Of a stretch of 64,000 nt of DNA, positions 7,265-16,994 are shown one piece after another. The first letter of the stretch is position 1, and each line of letters opens with the position of its first letter. Both the position numbers and the translations under genes were made by a program. The DNA comes from Romeriopsis navalis LEGE 11480 (GTDB lineage: Bacteria > Cyanobacteriota > Cyanobacteriia > Leptolyngbyales > Leptolyngbyaceae): assembly GCF_015207035.1 (NCBI RefSeq), contig NZ_JADEXQ010000017.1:1-64000 (forward strand). The letters run 5' to 3'. The notes under the pieces are model-generated. The model did not search any database and was not told the origin of the DNA. It saw only the letters and a program-made list of their open reading frames with translations.

Positions 7265-8689
7265 CTACGAAGTGAGGCCCGATCGCCGCGACTTTCGCGC
7301 AAACACCCAGCGCAACATCGGCGGGGCCACAAAAGTCGTCGCAATCACCATCAACACGATCGCCACGTTGATCGCCCCAGACAAAGCGCCCGTCGCCGCA
7401 CCTAACCCGGCAAATACCAACCCAACTTCGCCACGCGGCACCATGCCAGTCCCAATCGCCAAGCGATCAACAGGATCTTTGGTCACAAGGAAATATCCAG
7501 CGGCAACTTTACCGACGATCGCCACCACCGTCAGAAACAAGGCAATCACTAAACCCATCCGACTCTCCGGGTCAGCGAGGTTCATCACCGTCAAATCAGT
7601 TTTGGCGCCAATCGTGACAAAAAACACCGTCGCAAATAGGGCAACGAGCGGCTCACAGGCGGCTTCTAAACGCTTCGTTGCTGGTGTATCCCCGAGAATA
7701 ATCCCCGCGGCAAAACACCCCAGGATATCCTCAAGGCCAATGGTGCGCGCCACCATCGACATCAATGACAAAAAGACGATTGCCCCGATCAGCAGGCTAT
7801 AGCGGTTCTTGAGTTTGTCAAGAAAATTGATGTATCGCGGCCCAAATAACTTATTGAGCACGATCGCGCCAACCACAAACAATATGGCACTGAAAATAAT
7901 GCCGACAATACTCCGAAGCTCCACCGATCCATTGTCCGCCACCCCAATCGCTACGGCCAAAATCGCAATGCCGAGGATATCGTCCAACACCGCCGCACCT
8001 AAAATGATTTGCCCTTCTTTGGTATTCAGTACCCCCATATCCTGCATGATGCGGGAAGTAATGCCAATGCTCGTCGCCGTTAATGCCGCCGCCGCAAACA
8101 GCGCCGGAATCGTGGGGAGGTGAAAGATCGCCGTCAACCCCCAAAAGCCTGCCACTAAAGGCAATAACACTCCAGCAAAAGCCACTGACGCCGCTTGGGG
8201 ACCAACTTTAATTAGTTCCTTCAAATCGGCCTCTAAACCAATTTTGAACAGCAATACCCCGACCCCAATCGCGGCATATTCATCGACTAAAATCTTCACC
8301 GGCCCGGCAAAGATTGATTGGATCGTGGTGGTATCACTGGCGGAAATTAGCTGCACGATCGCCACCGCTGATTCAGCCACCGGCCCGCCATTGCCTAACA
8401 TTAAAAAGTGCGCGCCCGAAACCCCGATCGCGAAACCGGCAACCAGTTCACCTAATACTTCTGGCAGGCCAATCCGCACGGCAATTTCACCAAAGAATTG
8501 GGCTGCGACAAAGATCATCACAGTCGTGAGCGTTACAGCGACAGCCAGCGCCTTCGCGTAGGTTTCGGCCTCCGCTCCAGCAGCAGTAGTCGCCAGCAAG
8601 GCAGAGGCAGAAGGCCATAGCCCCGGGATAAGATCATGGCCGATTAACGGCATTAGGCAGACAGTTGGTAAGAACATTTTCTCGCTCAA
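7265..8689 (-). CDS. Na+/H+ antiporter of the CPA2 family (NhaS3/NapA-like)
   Basis: A 474-residue polytopic membrane protein with about 12-13 hydrophobic segments. FGEIAVRIGLPEVLGELVAGFAIG is the family's TM1-TM2 start, ALTATSIGIT is the unwound helix motif, and VLDDILGI carries the paired Asp of electrogenic CPA2 antiporters such as NapA and cyanobacterial NhaS3. It exchanges Na+ (or K+) for H+ at the plasma or thylakoid membrane; NhaS3 in Synechocystis is thylakoid-located, by family knowledge. An N-terminal extension of ~45 residues precedes the first core helix. It lies 83 bp downstream of the RND pump gene on the same strand. Confidence 0.88.
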   Translation of the reverse strand: MSEKMFLPTVCLMPLIGHDLIPGLWPSASALLATTAAGAEAETYAKALAVAVTLTTVMIFVAAQFFGEIAVRIGLPEVLGELVAGFAIGVSGAHFLMLGNGGPVAESAVAIVQLISASDTTTIQSIFAGPVKILVDEYAAIGVGVLLFKIGLEADLKELIKVGPQAASVAFAGVLLPLVAGFWGLTAIFHLPTIPALFAAAALTATSIGITSRIMQDMGVLNTKEGQIILGAAVLDDILGIAILAVAIGVADNGSVELRSIVGIIFSAILFVVGAIVLNKLFGPRYINFLDKLKNRYSLLIGAIVFLSLMSMVARTIGLEDILGCFAAGIILGDTPATKRLEAACEPLVALFATVFFVTIGAKTDLTVMNLADPESRMGLVIALFLTVVAIVGKVAAGYFLVTKDPVDRLAIGTGMVPRGEVGLVFAGLGAATGALSGAINVAIVLMVIATTFVAPPMLRWVFARKSRRSGLTS

Positions 8690-8772
8690 TTATTGAAGAC
8701 TTAAGCCATGCCACAGACCGGCAAAATCGTGCCATGGCAAAGGATCGCCGGGGCCATGGTTAGAGCATCCGC

Positions 8773-11700
8773 TTAGGTCGCATCCGCCCGATCGTGCGGC
8801 GTCAGTTGCAGATACAGCCCAGGCACGACCAGCAGCGCAATCAGCGTGGCGGACATGAGGCCACAGATAATTGCCATACAGAGAGGGAACCACTTGGAAT
8901 CACTTAGGGCCAAAGGAATCAGACCAATGACAGTGGTGAGCGAGGTGGTGACGATCGGTCGAAGCCGATCACTCGCGCCCAACGCGGCGGCATGGCGCAC
9001 ATCAAAGCCCTCGCGGCGGCGTTCATTCATCGTATCCACCATGACAATGGCGTTATTGACCACAATTCCGGTGAGGGAAATGATTCCGATCGCGGCTGGA
9101 AAGGAGAACGGCAAATCCAACAAGACATAACCAAAAATCGTGCCAATCAACGCAAACGGAATTGTCAGAATAATGATCACCGGCTGAGTATAGGAGCCAA
9201 ATTGCAACACCAACACCGCAAACACCAGAAAGATCGCCACAATCAGCATCTGTCCCGCCGAACCAAAAGTTTCACTGCTGGTATCGGCATCACCACCAAA
9301 TCGATAGCTGTAGCCGCGTTGCCAACGGCGAGGATTATCCGCATCATTGGGATCAAACTGCATCGCCTCTAACTTCGGCATCAGCGCGGCTAAGATCCCG
9401 CTGTCAAAATAGCCCTGTCCCGGCATTACCTTGGCCAGCACCGTGACACTCCGCTGGGTATCGCGATGGGTGATCGACAACGGCACCGCACCCTGGACTG
9501 GCTCGAATAAAGCATCCGCCGGGAGCACCTCGCCCGCCGGGGTAATAAAGCGCATCGTGGCAAATTCATCCAGGCGAGAAGGTCCACCGACCTGCCCTTG
9601 CCTCGAAGGCCACTTCGTACTCAGACGAATCTCGAGATCGGCTTTGCCACTTCCCTGAGAAAAGTCACCCACATCGTTATCGATCATCAAGTAACGACCT
9701 TGTCCACCCAGATCTTCCTGATTAATGCCATAAAAATTTAATGCTTCGCGTTTTGGCACGAGTTTGTAATCTTCACGCAAATTGCCCAGGTCATCCCGGA
9801 CATCCATCGTGCCGGGAATCTCCCGTAGGGCCTGTTGCACCTGGCTAGAAATCTGCCGCAGAGTTTGCAGATCTTCGCCATAAAGTTCCACTTGAATCGG
9901 ATCTTCGCTCCCCCCAGCACGCTCGTATTGCACCGCCAAAATCGCGCCTGGGTACTCTTGAACGATGGTGTCATTAAGTTGTTGTCGTAACTCACGGGCA
10001 TATTCAAACGAATCCCGTTGCCGCTGGGAGCGCTCAACTAAAATGGCGGAAAGTCCCACAAAGTAGTCCGCATTCACAGGCTTAATCTCACTGGAGACCA
10101 CCATATTGCTGCGCTGGCCCACTAGCTTCACGACATTCTCAAACACCTTTTGGCCCTGCGGATCGCGATAGTTACGTAACTGCTCTCCCAGGCGATCGGC
10201 CACTTCCTGGGAACGTTCCAAGGTCGCCGCTGGTGGCAATTCCACATTGATGCTCAACTTACGACCTTCACTATCGGGAAACAAGGCAAAGGGCAGCTGG
10301 TTAAAGGCAATCATGGCGCAGACAAATAGGGCCAAGGTACCAGCAGTCCACAGGCGCGCCACATGCCGGTTGGGCACAGTAACTTTGAGGCTCCATTGAG
10401 CAAAGCGCGCAGCAATCGTTTCCGTCAAACGATCGATAAAAGTTTTCGAATGACCCACCGTTGTTTTTCGATCGAGCAAAAACTGCGATAGCGGCACGAC
10501 GATGAGGAGCGCCACACCATAGCTCAGAATCAAGCAAATAATGGCGCTGATCGGAATGAGCCGGACAAACTTGCCCATGGTGCCAGCGATCGCCATCAAG
10601 GGGGCCATCGCCAAAATCGTAGTCAACTGCCCTGAGAACGCAGGCGCGGCATAAGTTCGCACGGTTCTAATTGCCGCCTGATTAAAGCTCAGTCCCTGCA
10701 CCTCAATGCCATCATGCATTCCCTCCAACATCAGAATGAAGACATCCACGAGCAGTCCCAAGGCCAAGATCATACCGATCATCACCATGCTATTCAGGGT
10801 GTAGCCCAAGGCCCAGAGGACAAACGTCGCGCCCAAGAATGTCAGGGGAATCGCTAAGCCCGCAATCAGCGCCTCCCGCCAAGTCAAGGCCACCAATAAA
10901 ATCGCAAACACACAGAGCGATGCCTGCAGAACGTTACTACCCAGATTGTTCAGTTCACGCCGAATCTTATCCGCATCATTATTCAGCACTTGGTAGTTCA
11001 TGTCATGGGGCCACAGCGCCGGGTTCTCCCGCACCAATTCCAGGGTCGCGAGAACGTCGCTCGCCACCTGGCTGGTATCACTCCCCGGCACTTTGACCAC
11101 ATCCAGCACCACCGTCGGGGCAAACGCCTTACCCTGCCAACTCAAACTGGCCCGATTCGTCTCCCGCTCCAGTCCTTGATAGACTTCGGCCACCTCGGCC
11201 AAGCGCACGAGACGATTGTCGTTGAGACGCGTGATCGGCAGCTCTTTCAACGCCTCAAGGCGACGGAAACGACCGTACATTCGCACCTGGGCTCCGATGT
11301 TGTCATCCCGGACCAAATCCCAAGACATATCGCGGTTACCATCGGCGATCGCCTGCCTGACTTGCGTACTGGAAATCCCCAAGGTGGTCAGCCGACTCGG
11401 CCGCATCTGAACATGAATCACATCTTCGCGACGACCCGCGACCCGCACTTCACGGACATTTTTGACCGACTCTAGGCGTTCTTGTAAATCCTCCGCAACG
11501 CGGCTCAGCAGCGGCGCATCCAGGCCCGCTCCCGTTAAAGCCAGCGACAAAATCGGCGCATCTTGTTGGGAAAGTTGTTCAAAGTCAGATTTTTCCCGTC
11601 CAGTCGAGACTGAGGGCAGCTCCGGCTCCGCATCATCCAGCTTACCGCGCAGTTTCTGGATCGATTCGGCGACAGGCGATTCTGCCTTAAAGGCCACGTT

Positions 11701-12093
11701 AACGATCGAGAAGGAATTGAACGTTGCACTCGTAAAGTCATCCAATCCCGGTAGGCTTTTGATTTCTGCTTCGATCTTATCAGTCACCTGATTTTCGATC
11801 GTTTCCGCATCCGTACCAGGCCATACCGTCGTAATCAACGCCCGGGCAATTTTGATATCGGGATCGCCTTCCTTCACCATGGAGAAATACCCCATCACGC
11901 CACCGATAAGCAGCATGATGCAGAGTAGAATCGCAAAAATTTGCCGGGTAAAAAAGAAGGTCATCCAACCCGGAATATCGGCTTGATATGGCTCGGGTTC
12001 GATCATCCCTGAGTCAATCGCTGCTGCAACCCGATCAGGCGCATCGGCTGGCGGTTGATTTGATTCTGCCGGGGACATCTCTTGAGGATTCAC
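8773..12093 (-). CDS. RND efflux transporter, inner-membrane permease subunit (HAE1/AcrB-like)
   Basis: A 1106-residue RND pump: an N-terminal extension of ~35 residues, TM1, a large periplasmic loop, TM2-6, a second large loop and TM8-12. It would expel hydrophobic or amphiphilic compounds in exchange for protons. The TM4 motif reads LGLLVDVFILML where AcrB has two adjacent Asp (GLLVDDA), so only the first Asp remains. The TM10 Lys position reads GIVVNNAIVMVD, a common HAE1 variant. The start codon overlaps the stop of the upstream membrane-fusion gene by 4 bp (ATGA), so the pair is translationally coupled. No outer-membrane factor is encoded nearby; a TolC-like protein elsewhere is presumably shared. 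Confidence 0.92.
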   Translation of the reverse strand: MNPQEMSPAESNQPPADAPDRVAAAIDSGMIEPEPYQADIPGWMTFFFTRQIFAILLCIMLLIGGVMGYFSMVKEGDPDIKIARALITTVWPGTDAETIENQVTDKIEAEIKSLPGLDDFTSATFNSFSIVNVAFKAESPVAESIQKLRGKLDDAEPELPSVSTGREKSDFEQLSQQDAPILSLALTGAGLDAPLLSRVAEDLQERLESVKNVREVRVAGRREDVIHVQMRPSRLTTLGISSTQVRQAIADGNRDMSWDLVRDDNIGAQVRMYGRFRRLEALKELPITRLNDNRLVRLAEVAEVYQGLERETNRASLSWQGKAFAPTVVLDVVKVPGSDTSQVASDVLATLELVRENPALWPHDMNYQVLNNDADKIRRELNNLGSNVLQASLCVFAILLVALTWREALIAGLAIPLTFLGATFVLWALGYTLNSMVMIGMILALGLLVDVFILMLEGMHDGIEVQGLSFNQAAIRTVRTYAAPAFSGQLTTILAMAPLMAIAGTMGKFVRLIPISAIICLILSYGVALLIVVPLSQFLLDRKTTVGHSKTFIDRLTETIAARFAQWSLKVTVPNRHVARLWTAGTLALFVCAMIAFNQLPFALFPDSEGRKLSINVELPPAATLERSQEVADRLGEQLRNYRDPQGQKVFENVVKLVGQRSNMVVSSEIKPVNADYFVGLSAILVERSQRQRDSFEYARELRQQLNDTIVQEYPGAILAVQYERAGGSEDPIQVELYGEDLQTLRQISSQVQQALREIPGTMDVRDDLGNLREDYKLVPKREALNFYGINQEDLGGQGRYLMIDNDVGDFSQGSGKADLEIRLSTKWPSRQGQVGGPSRLDEFATMRFITPAGEVLPADALFEPVQGAVPLSITHRDTQRSVTVLAKVMPGQGYFDSGILAALMPKLEAMQFDPNDADNPRRWQRGYSYRFGGDADTSSETFGSAGQMLIVAIFLVFAVLVLQFGSYTQPVIIILTIPFALIGTIFGYVLLDLPFSFPAAIGIISLTGIVVNNAIVMVDTMNERRREGFDVRHAAALGASDRLRPIVTTSLTTVIGLIPLALSDSKWFPLCMAIICGLMSATLIALLVVPGLYLQLTPHDRADAT

Positions 12094-13721
12094 TGCACGT
12101 TCTCCCGCGTTAGCATCAGCGGCTGAAGCAGCGCCTGTGGCTTTAGACGCTTTGCTTGATCAACGATCTTGACCGGCGTCCCATCGACCAAACGATTTTG
12201 GCCTTCCACAACCACTAACTCGTCCGCCTTGACCCCCGAGATAATTTCTACCCCCGCTAATCCTTCTACGCCCCGCGTCACGCGTCGCCGCTCGACTGTG
12301 CCGTCGGCAGTCTTAACCACAAACACATAAAAGTCTTGCCCCCGCGCCAATACTGCCCCGAGGGGCACCACAATCGCACTAGGATTGGCCACGGTTTCAA
12401 TCCAAACGTACACTCTTGCCCCCACTTTCAGGTTACGAACCTGGCGAAAATTCCGGATTGTCACCTTGGTACCGCGTCCCCCCGGTGTCTGGGACGGACT
12501 AATGGCAAAAACACTCCCCTGGCTACCTCGCGTTTGGGCCAGCTTCAACAAATCCTGGCGATTGGCCCCACTTGCCTGGGCCGCACTGACGGCCTCTTCG
12601 AGCACCACAAATGCCCGCTGCCCCAAACGCACGGCATTCGCATCATCGGCTTGGATTTCCAGCTCAACTTCATAGGTCGAGGGATCGACCACCACAATCG
12701 GGGCCGTTTCAATCAACTTCTGGGGACTACTGGTATTCAGGTATTGCGTATTCCAGTACTCCCCTTTGGCAATATTGATATAGGCCACCACACCATTGAT
12801 GGGAGAGACGAGCTGTGTGTCTTCCAAATCGACGGCGACCTGTCGTTGCTTGGCTTGAGCCGCGGAAATGCTAGAGTCGGTTGTCTTTAAGTCTTCTTGC
12901 GCCGATCGGACTTCCTGCGCCGCAATTTGGAAGGCCGACTGGGCTTGGTCAATGCGATTGCGATACACATCGAGATCGATGGCGGCGACCGCGCCTGCCA
13001 CAAATAAGCGCTTGTAGCGTTGATACTCAGTTTTAGCCAATGTTAGGTCAGATTTCGCCTTCTTTAAATTCGCTTGGGCCTTGACGATCGTCGCTTGGGC
13101 TTGCTTGCGCCGACTATTCGCCACCTGAATATCAGCTTGGGCCGTGGCAATAGTCGCAGTTTGTCGCCGTGCATCAATCGTCGCTAATCGCTGTCCCCGT
13201 GTGACCCAACTACCTTCTTTCAGCGGGATACCATTGGGCCGCGCCACATCGGTAATGTTGCCACTGGCATAGAAATTCAAGACCCGCAGTTTCACCGGCA
13301 ATGCCGTCCCTTCGTCAAATACCCAGCCTTGGGCCAAGGTTCTCCGGGCTGGCACTACCCGCACGGTCAGGCGGGCACTGCGACGATATGCTTTTATGGC
13401 TGGCGGCGTTGCTCCTGGCATAAGCATTTGATACAGTTTCCAACCACCGAACCCCACCAAAGGCAACAGCAGCAAACCAATCACGGGCCAACGTTTCCAG
13501 CCCCGCGCGGCTGGCGGTGAACTCGGCGATTGGGATGGGGTTTCTGGACTGGGCGGAGCCATCGCGCTATCCGGCTCAGTCACAGTTGAGGAATGTAAGT
13601 TTGGATCACCATTCAGGGCCGGATCGTTGGGAGCCTGAACATTTACTTCTGGGGCATTGGGAACGGCATTCGGATGATGCGGATTGGGCTCAGGTGGAAA
13701 ATTTTGTGCTTTTCGATTCAT
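12090..13721 (-). CDS. RND efflux periplasmic adaptor (membrane fusion protein, HlyD/AcrA family)
   Basis: A 543-residue adaptor. The first ~75 residues are Pro/Asn-rich and probably cytoplasmic, followed by one TM helix (~residues 76-95, WPVIGLLLLPLVGFGGWKL). Barrel/lipoyl halves flank a long coiled coil (ATIATAQADIQVANSRRK through QAKQRQVAVDLEDTQ), and SPINGVVAYINIAKG marks the return lipoyl strand. A C-terminal membrane-proximal domain carries VEGQNRLVDGTPVKIV. It connects the downstream permease to an outer-membrane channel. The 4-bp overlap with the permease shows one operon, and the AfsR-like regulator gene ends 110 bp upstream in the same direction. Confidence 0.92.
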   Translation of the reverse strand: MNRKAQNFPPEPNPHHPNAVPNAPEVNVQAPNDPALNGDPNLHSSTVTEPDSAMAPPSPETPSQSPSSPPAARGWKRWPVIGLLLLPLVGFGGWKLYQMLMPGATPPAIKAYRRSARLTVRVVPARRTLAQGWVFDEGTALPVKLRVLNFYASGNITDVARPNGIPLKEGSWVTRGQRLATIDARRQTATIATAQADIQVANSRRKQAQATIVKAQANLKKAKSDLTLAKTEYQRYKRLFVAGAVAAIDLDVYRNRIDQAQSAFQIAAQEVRSAQEDLKTTDSSISAAQAKQRQVAVDLEDTQLVSPINGVVAYINIAKGEYWNTQYLNTSSPQKLIETAPIVVVDPSTYEVELEIQADDANAVRLGQRAFVVLEEAVSAAQASGANRQDLLKLAQTRGSQGSVFAISPSQTPGGRGTKVTIRNFRQVRNLKVGARVYVWIETVANPSAIVVPLGAVLARGQDFYVFVVKTADGTVERRRVTRGVEGLAGVEIISGVKADELVVVEGQNRLVDGTPVKIVDQAKRLKPQALLQPLMLTRENVQ

Positions 13722-13831
13722 AAACCGTACTGATCGCCATGCGGCATTAATAGCGATGCCAATTCACTGAATGGATTTGGATATTTCAAACATAGGGGGA
13801 GCAGCGTCTCCAAAACGTCGCTCAAGCATCC

Positions 13832-15742
13832 TCACAACGTCTCGCCCCAAGCCGCAGGGGTCGCAGGAGTGATCGCCAATAAGCGACGTAAAGATGCAAC
13901 GGGCAAATGGGCCGACGGGATCAGCGCGTCACCCAACTGTTCCAGCAAACGCTCAACCAGATATGCCGCAATTACGGGCAGTTGCTTGTAGCAGCTGTCT
14001 TGGCATTCGATTAGCGATCGCCAGCGCAGTGACTCCAAGGCCGCCATCAACTTTGCCGCTGTACAAGATTGAGGCATATTTGACTTCAGTTCGGTAAAAC
14101 TCGTCCAGCCTGAATGCAAAGCTAGCTGAATCATTACAACTTTTTCCAATGCTGTGAGTCGATCGACTTGAGGCTGAAGTCCACGCTTTATCGGCTCGAT
14201 AAACCAAATTTCTTCATCTAAAAAAGTCGCGATTTCTCCAGCAAAAACATCACGCACCGAACAACAAATGATTTGTAGTGCTAAAGGGATATCGGCATAT
14301 TGCTTGCATAGCAAAACCTTCTCCGATGAACTGCCAACCAAATGTTGTGCCTCAACCAAGGACAAAGCCACCTCCGCCGAACCGGCAACTGCTAAAGTTT
14401 GGATCGCGGCGTTCACCCCAACTAAACTCGCAATTTCAAACGGCTGCTCTCGACTGGTCAGGAGGAGACAGCTCTGATGACAGGCTTGGCCAACCACCGC
14501 CAACAGTTCCGCATAATTTTCATAACCGGTGCGATATTGTCCGGCCATCGCACCAGCCTGAAACAAGATCTCAAAGTGATCGAAAATCACGAGACAACGC
14601 GATTGCCGCAGCCAATACATCAATCGTGCGAGGTGACTACTGGTCTCTTGCTGATTCGACAGCGTCTTGATCAAATCGACAACTACGTCGTTCCTCTGGG
14701 GGCCATGATGGAGCGATCGCCAAATCACACAATCAAACTCCGCCTGTAATTCATGGGCCGCTTTTGCCGCTAATGCGGTTTTACCGACGCCCCCTAAACC
14801 ACAAACTGTAACTAACCGACAACGGTCTTGTATCATCCATTGGGATAGTTGCGCCAGCTCGGCAGTCCGTCCATAAAAGCCGCTTTGATCAGGTGCTTCA
14901 CCCCAATCGATTTGCCGGTGCGGCACCACTGTCTGTGAGGTCGATCGCGCTGCATTACTGGCAGCAGCAGCAGACCGCATTGGGTTAGAGGACGGGCGCA
15001 ATATCGGTATTTCATCCGCGAGTAGTTGTTCATAAAACTGACGCATCGGGCCGCTAGTCACAATGCCAATTTCCTGTTTTAGCCGACTGGCAAACTGTTG
15101 ATACAACTGCAAGGCATTGACCCGCTCCCCCTGACCTACATAAAGTTGCATGAGCATCAGGCAAGCTGACTCATTCAACGGATCGAGCTGGAGCAACTGC
15201 TGGGTATAGGCGATCGCCTCACTATCGTCGCCCACCTCCCCGAGTAAACGACCTAACTCAGCCAACGCCTGAATCACATGCTGGTGTAAACGATGTCGGA
15301 TCGGCTCAATCCAATTGTCGTAGCAGGTTAGCAAAAGCCCATCCTGGTAAAGGCTGATGGCGGCTTTTAAGGTCGCGATTTGACGCGACGGGTCAGCTTG
15401 TTGCACCGCCGCTTGGGCAACCTGCGCTTCAAATTCAGCCACATCGAGCCAACAGGGAAGCTGTGGCTGCCAGTGCACGGTATTTGGCGTCACCTGCAAA
15501 AATCGATCGGCCTGTGGCAAAACTTTTTTGATCCGCGATAGTGCCCGCCGGAGATTGGCTTTAGCTTTTTGGTCAGACACATCGGGCCAAAATACACTGG
15601 CTAACTGCGATCGGGGTTGGGGGGATTGGGTCTGTAAAACAATGTAGGCAAGCAGCGATTGATAGCGTTCGGACTGTAGACCGACAATCGTCTGCTGCTC
15701 AAATGTCAATTTCAAATAGCCAAACAAATTGATCCGGAGCAT
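13832..15742 (-). CDS. AfsR/SARP-like regulator: winged helix, BTAD and NB-ARC-type ATPase
   Basis: A 636-residue regulator. Residues ~1-95 form an OmpR-type winged helix (SERYQSLLAYIVLQ, LASVFWPD, ANLRRALSRIKK). Residues ~100-240 are a BTAD helical repeat domain (WIEPIRHRLHQHVIQALAELG, DPLNESACLMLMQLY). An ATPase follows with P-loop CGLGGVGKTALAAKA (~313) and Walker B RCLVIFDHFEIL. Streptomyces AfsR and SARP activators share this order. The usual long C-terminal TPR sensor is absent, so the protein may sense its signal through the NTPase. It precedes the RND operon by 110 bp on the same strand and is a candidate activator of it; this is inference from position. Confidence 0.8.
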   Translation of the reverse strand: MLRINLFGYLKLTFEQQTIVGLQSERYQSLLAYIVLQTQSPQPRSQLASVFWPDVSDQKAKANLRRALSRIKKVLPQADRFLQVTPNTVHWQPQLPCWLDVAEFEAQVAQAAVQQADPSRQIATLKAAISLYQDGLLLTCYDNWIEPIRHRLHQHVIQALAELGRLLGEVGDDSEAIAYTQQLLQLDPLNESACLMLMQLYVGQGERVNALQLYQQFASRLKQEIGIVTSGPMRQFYEQLLADEIPILRPSSNPMRSAAAASNAARSTSQTVVPHRQIDWGEAPDQSGFYGRTAELAQLSQWMIQDRCRLVTVCGLGGVGKTALAAKAAHELQAEFDCVIWRSLHHGPQRNDVVVDLIKTLSNQQETSSHLARLMYWLRQSRCLVIFDHFEILFQAGAMAGQYRTGYENYAELLAVVGQACHQSCLLLTSREQPFEIASLVGVNAAIQTLAVAGSAEVALSLVEAQHLVGSSSEKVLLCKQYADIPLALQIICCSVRDVFAGEIATFLDEEIWFIEPIKRGLQPQVDRLTALEKVVMIQLALHSGWTSFTELKSNMPQSCTAAKLMAALESLRWRSLIECQDSCYKQLPVIAAYLVERLLEQLGDALIPSAHLPVASLRRLLAITPATPAAWGETL

Positions 15743-15858
15743 CCTAGAGACTCGCCTTGCGATACTTCTACATTCAACAAATGCGGTCGATCAAGTCAGA
15801 TTTTGGGCGATCACTGACTCAACCACATATGCCCAAAAATCGTGGCTGCACGATATAT

Positions 15859-16830
15859 TTAAAGGCCGTTTGGAGCCAGCAGCACCTTACCGTCGCGCTC
15901 ACCGGCCAGGTTATAGGCGACCGCTTCCGCGATTTCATCAAGGCTAAAATGTCGATCGATGGGCGCATGTAACTGACCTTGAGCCACCGCTTGCGTCAGC
16001 TCGCCATACACCTGCATCTGCGCTGCCTGGCTCGCTTGGGAAAACCAATGCACCAACCAAAATCCCCGCACCCGCACATCATTGAAAATGAGTGAACCGA
16101 CATCGATCGAGGCTGGCTGATCTGACATGCCGCCATAAAGCACTAAGGTTCCAGCCGGTTCCAAGGTTTGCGCCAGGCGGCCAAAAGTTACCCCGGCCAC
16201 GGCATCAATCGCCAGTTTCATCGGGGCACCCGTTGCGGCCAGCACTCGCTCTGCGAGATCGGGGCCATCGACCAACACGACATCAGCTCCCGCTGCCTGG
16301 AGCGCTGCCACCGCACTCTCGCGACGCACAATGTAGACCAACTTCAAACCCCGCGCCTGCGCTAGCGGTAAAAGGTAGCGCCCCACCGCTGAGTTTGCCG
16401 CAGACAAGATCACCCAATCACCCGCTTGAAGTTCCACGAACTGGGTTAACAGTAGATAAGCAGTAGCCGGGTTCACCGCGAGCATTGCCAGTTGATCCAA
16501 GTCACCTTCGGGCAACGGCACTAGTTGATCGATATTCCCCACCGTCTCGCTCACCCAAGTACCTTGCTCCGGCAAAAGTACCAGTTGCCCCACGGCAATG
16601 CCATCACCATTAACCTCAACCACGCGACCGATTCCCTCATTGCCGGCGATCGCGGGCATTTGCGGCAGCACTCCATACTGTCCAGCAATTTGCGCAATAT
16701 CCGATGGATTAATCGGGGCTCTGAGCACCTTAATTCGAGCCTGCCCCTCAACCAAATCAGCAGGAGCAGTCTCAACGACTTCCAGCACCGCTGTTGGATG
16801 ACCAAAACGACGATAAATTACCTGTTGCAT
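15859..16830 (-). CDS. Zinc-independent MDR-family oxidoreductase, MECR-like 2-enoyl thioester reductase
   Basis: A 323-residue medium-chain dehydrogenase/reductase. The N-terminal GroES-like half includes INPSDIAQIAGQYG and GNEGIGRVVEV. The Rossmann half has the NADP-binding LSAANSAVGR motif typical of MECR/ETR1 proteins rather than GxGxxG of quinone reductases. The catalytic zinc ligands of alcohol dehydrogenases are absent. By family, it would reduce trans-2-enoyl thioesters or related activated double bonds with NADPH. Start: ATG 16830 with AGGA upstream is preferred to an 18-residue extension. The neighbouring GNAT gene lies 164 bp upstream on the same strand. Confidence 0.8.
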   Translation of the reverse strand: MQQVIYRRFGHPTAVLEVVETAPADLVEGQARIKVLRAPINPSDIAQIAGQYGVLPQMPAIAGNEGIGRVVEVNGDGIAVGQLVLLPEQGTWVSETVGNIDQLVPLPEGDLDQLAMLAVNPATAYLLLTQFVELQAGDWVILSAANSAVGRYLLPLAQARGLKLVYIVRRESAVAALQAAGADVVLVDGPDLAERVLAATGAPMKLAIDAVAGVTFGRLAQTLEPAGTLVLYGGMSDQPASIDVGSLIFNDVRVRGFWLVHWFSQASQAAQMQVYGELTQAVAQGQLHAPIDRHFSLDEIAEAVAYNLAGERDGKVLLAPNGL

Positions 16831-16994
16831 AACGATTGTTCCTAAATTAAATTGGGGACGATTTTGAATCTGAAGCAGAAGCAAGATTACGTTTACAAAG
16901 AGTCAGAAGGTCGCCACATAATTGACAGCAGTAACAATCAAGATCAAATCAGGACTGTACATCCTGTTGAAAATCAAATTACCGACAGCAACTA

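Noticed and set aside
7272-8561. Several plus-strand frames opposite the Na+/H+ antiporter
   Set aside because: Antisense frames to a well-supported membrane protein; composition is that of reverse-complemented hydrophobic codons.
12336-12890. 184-codon plus-strand frame opposite the adaptor gene
   Set aside because: Antisense to a clear membrane-fusion protein with coiled coil; no ribosome site or family pattern.
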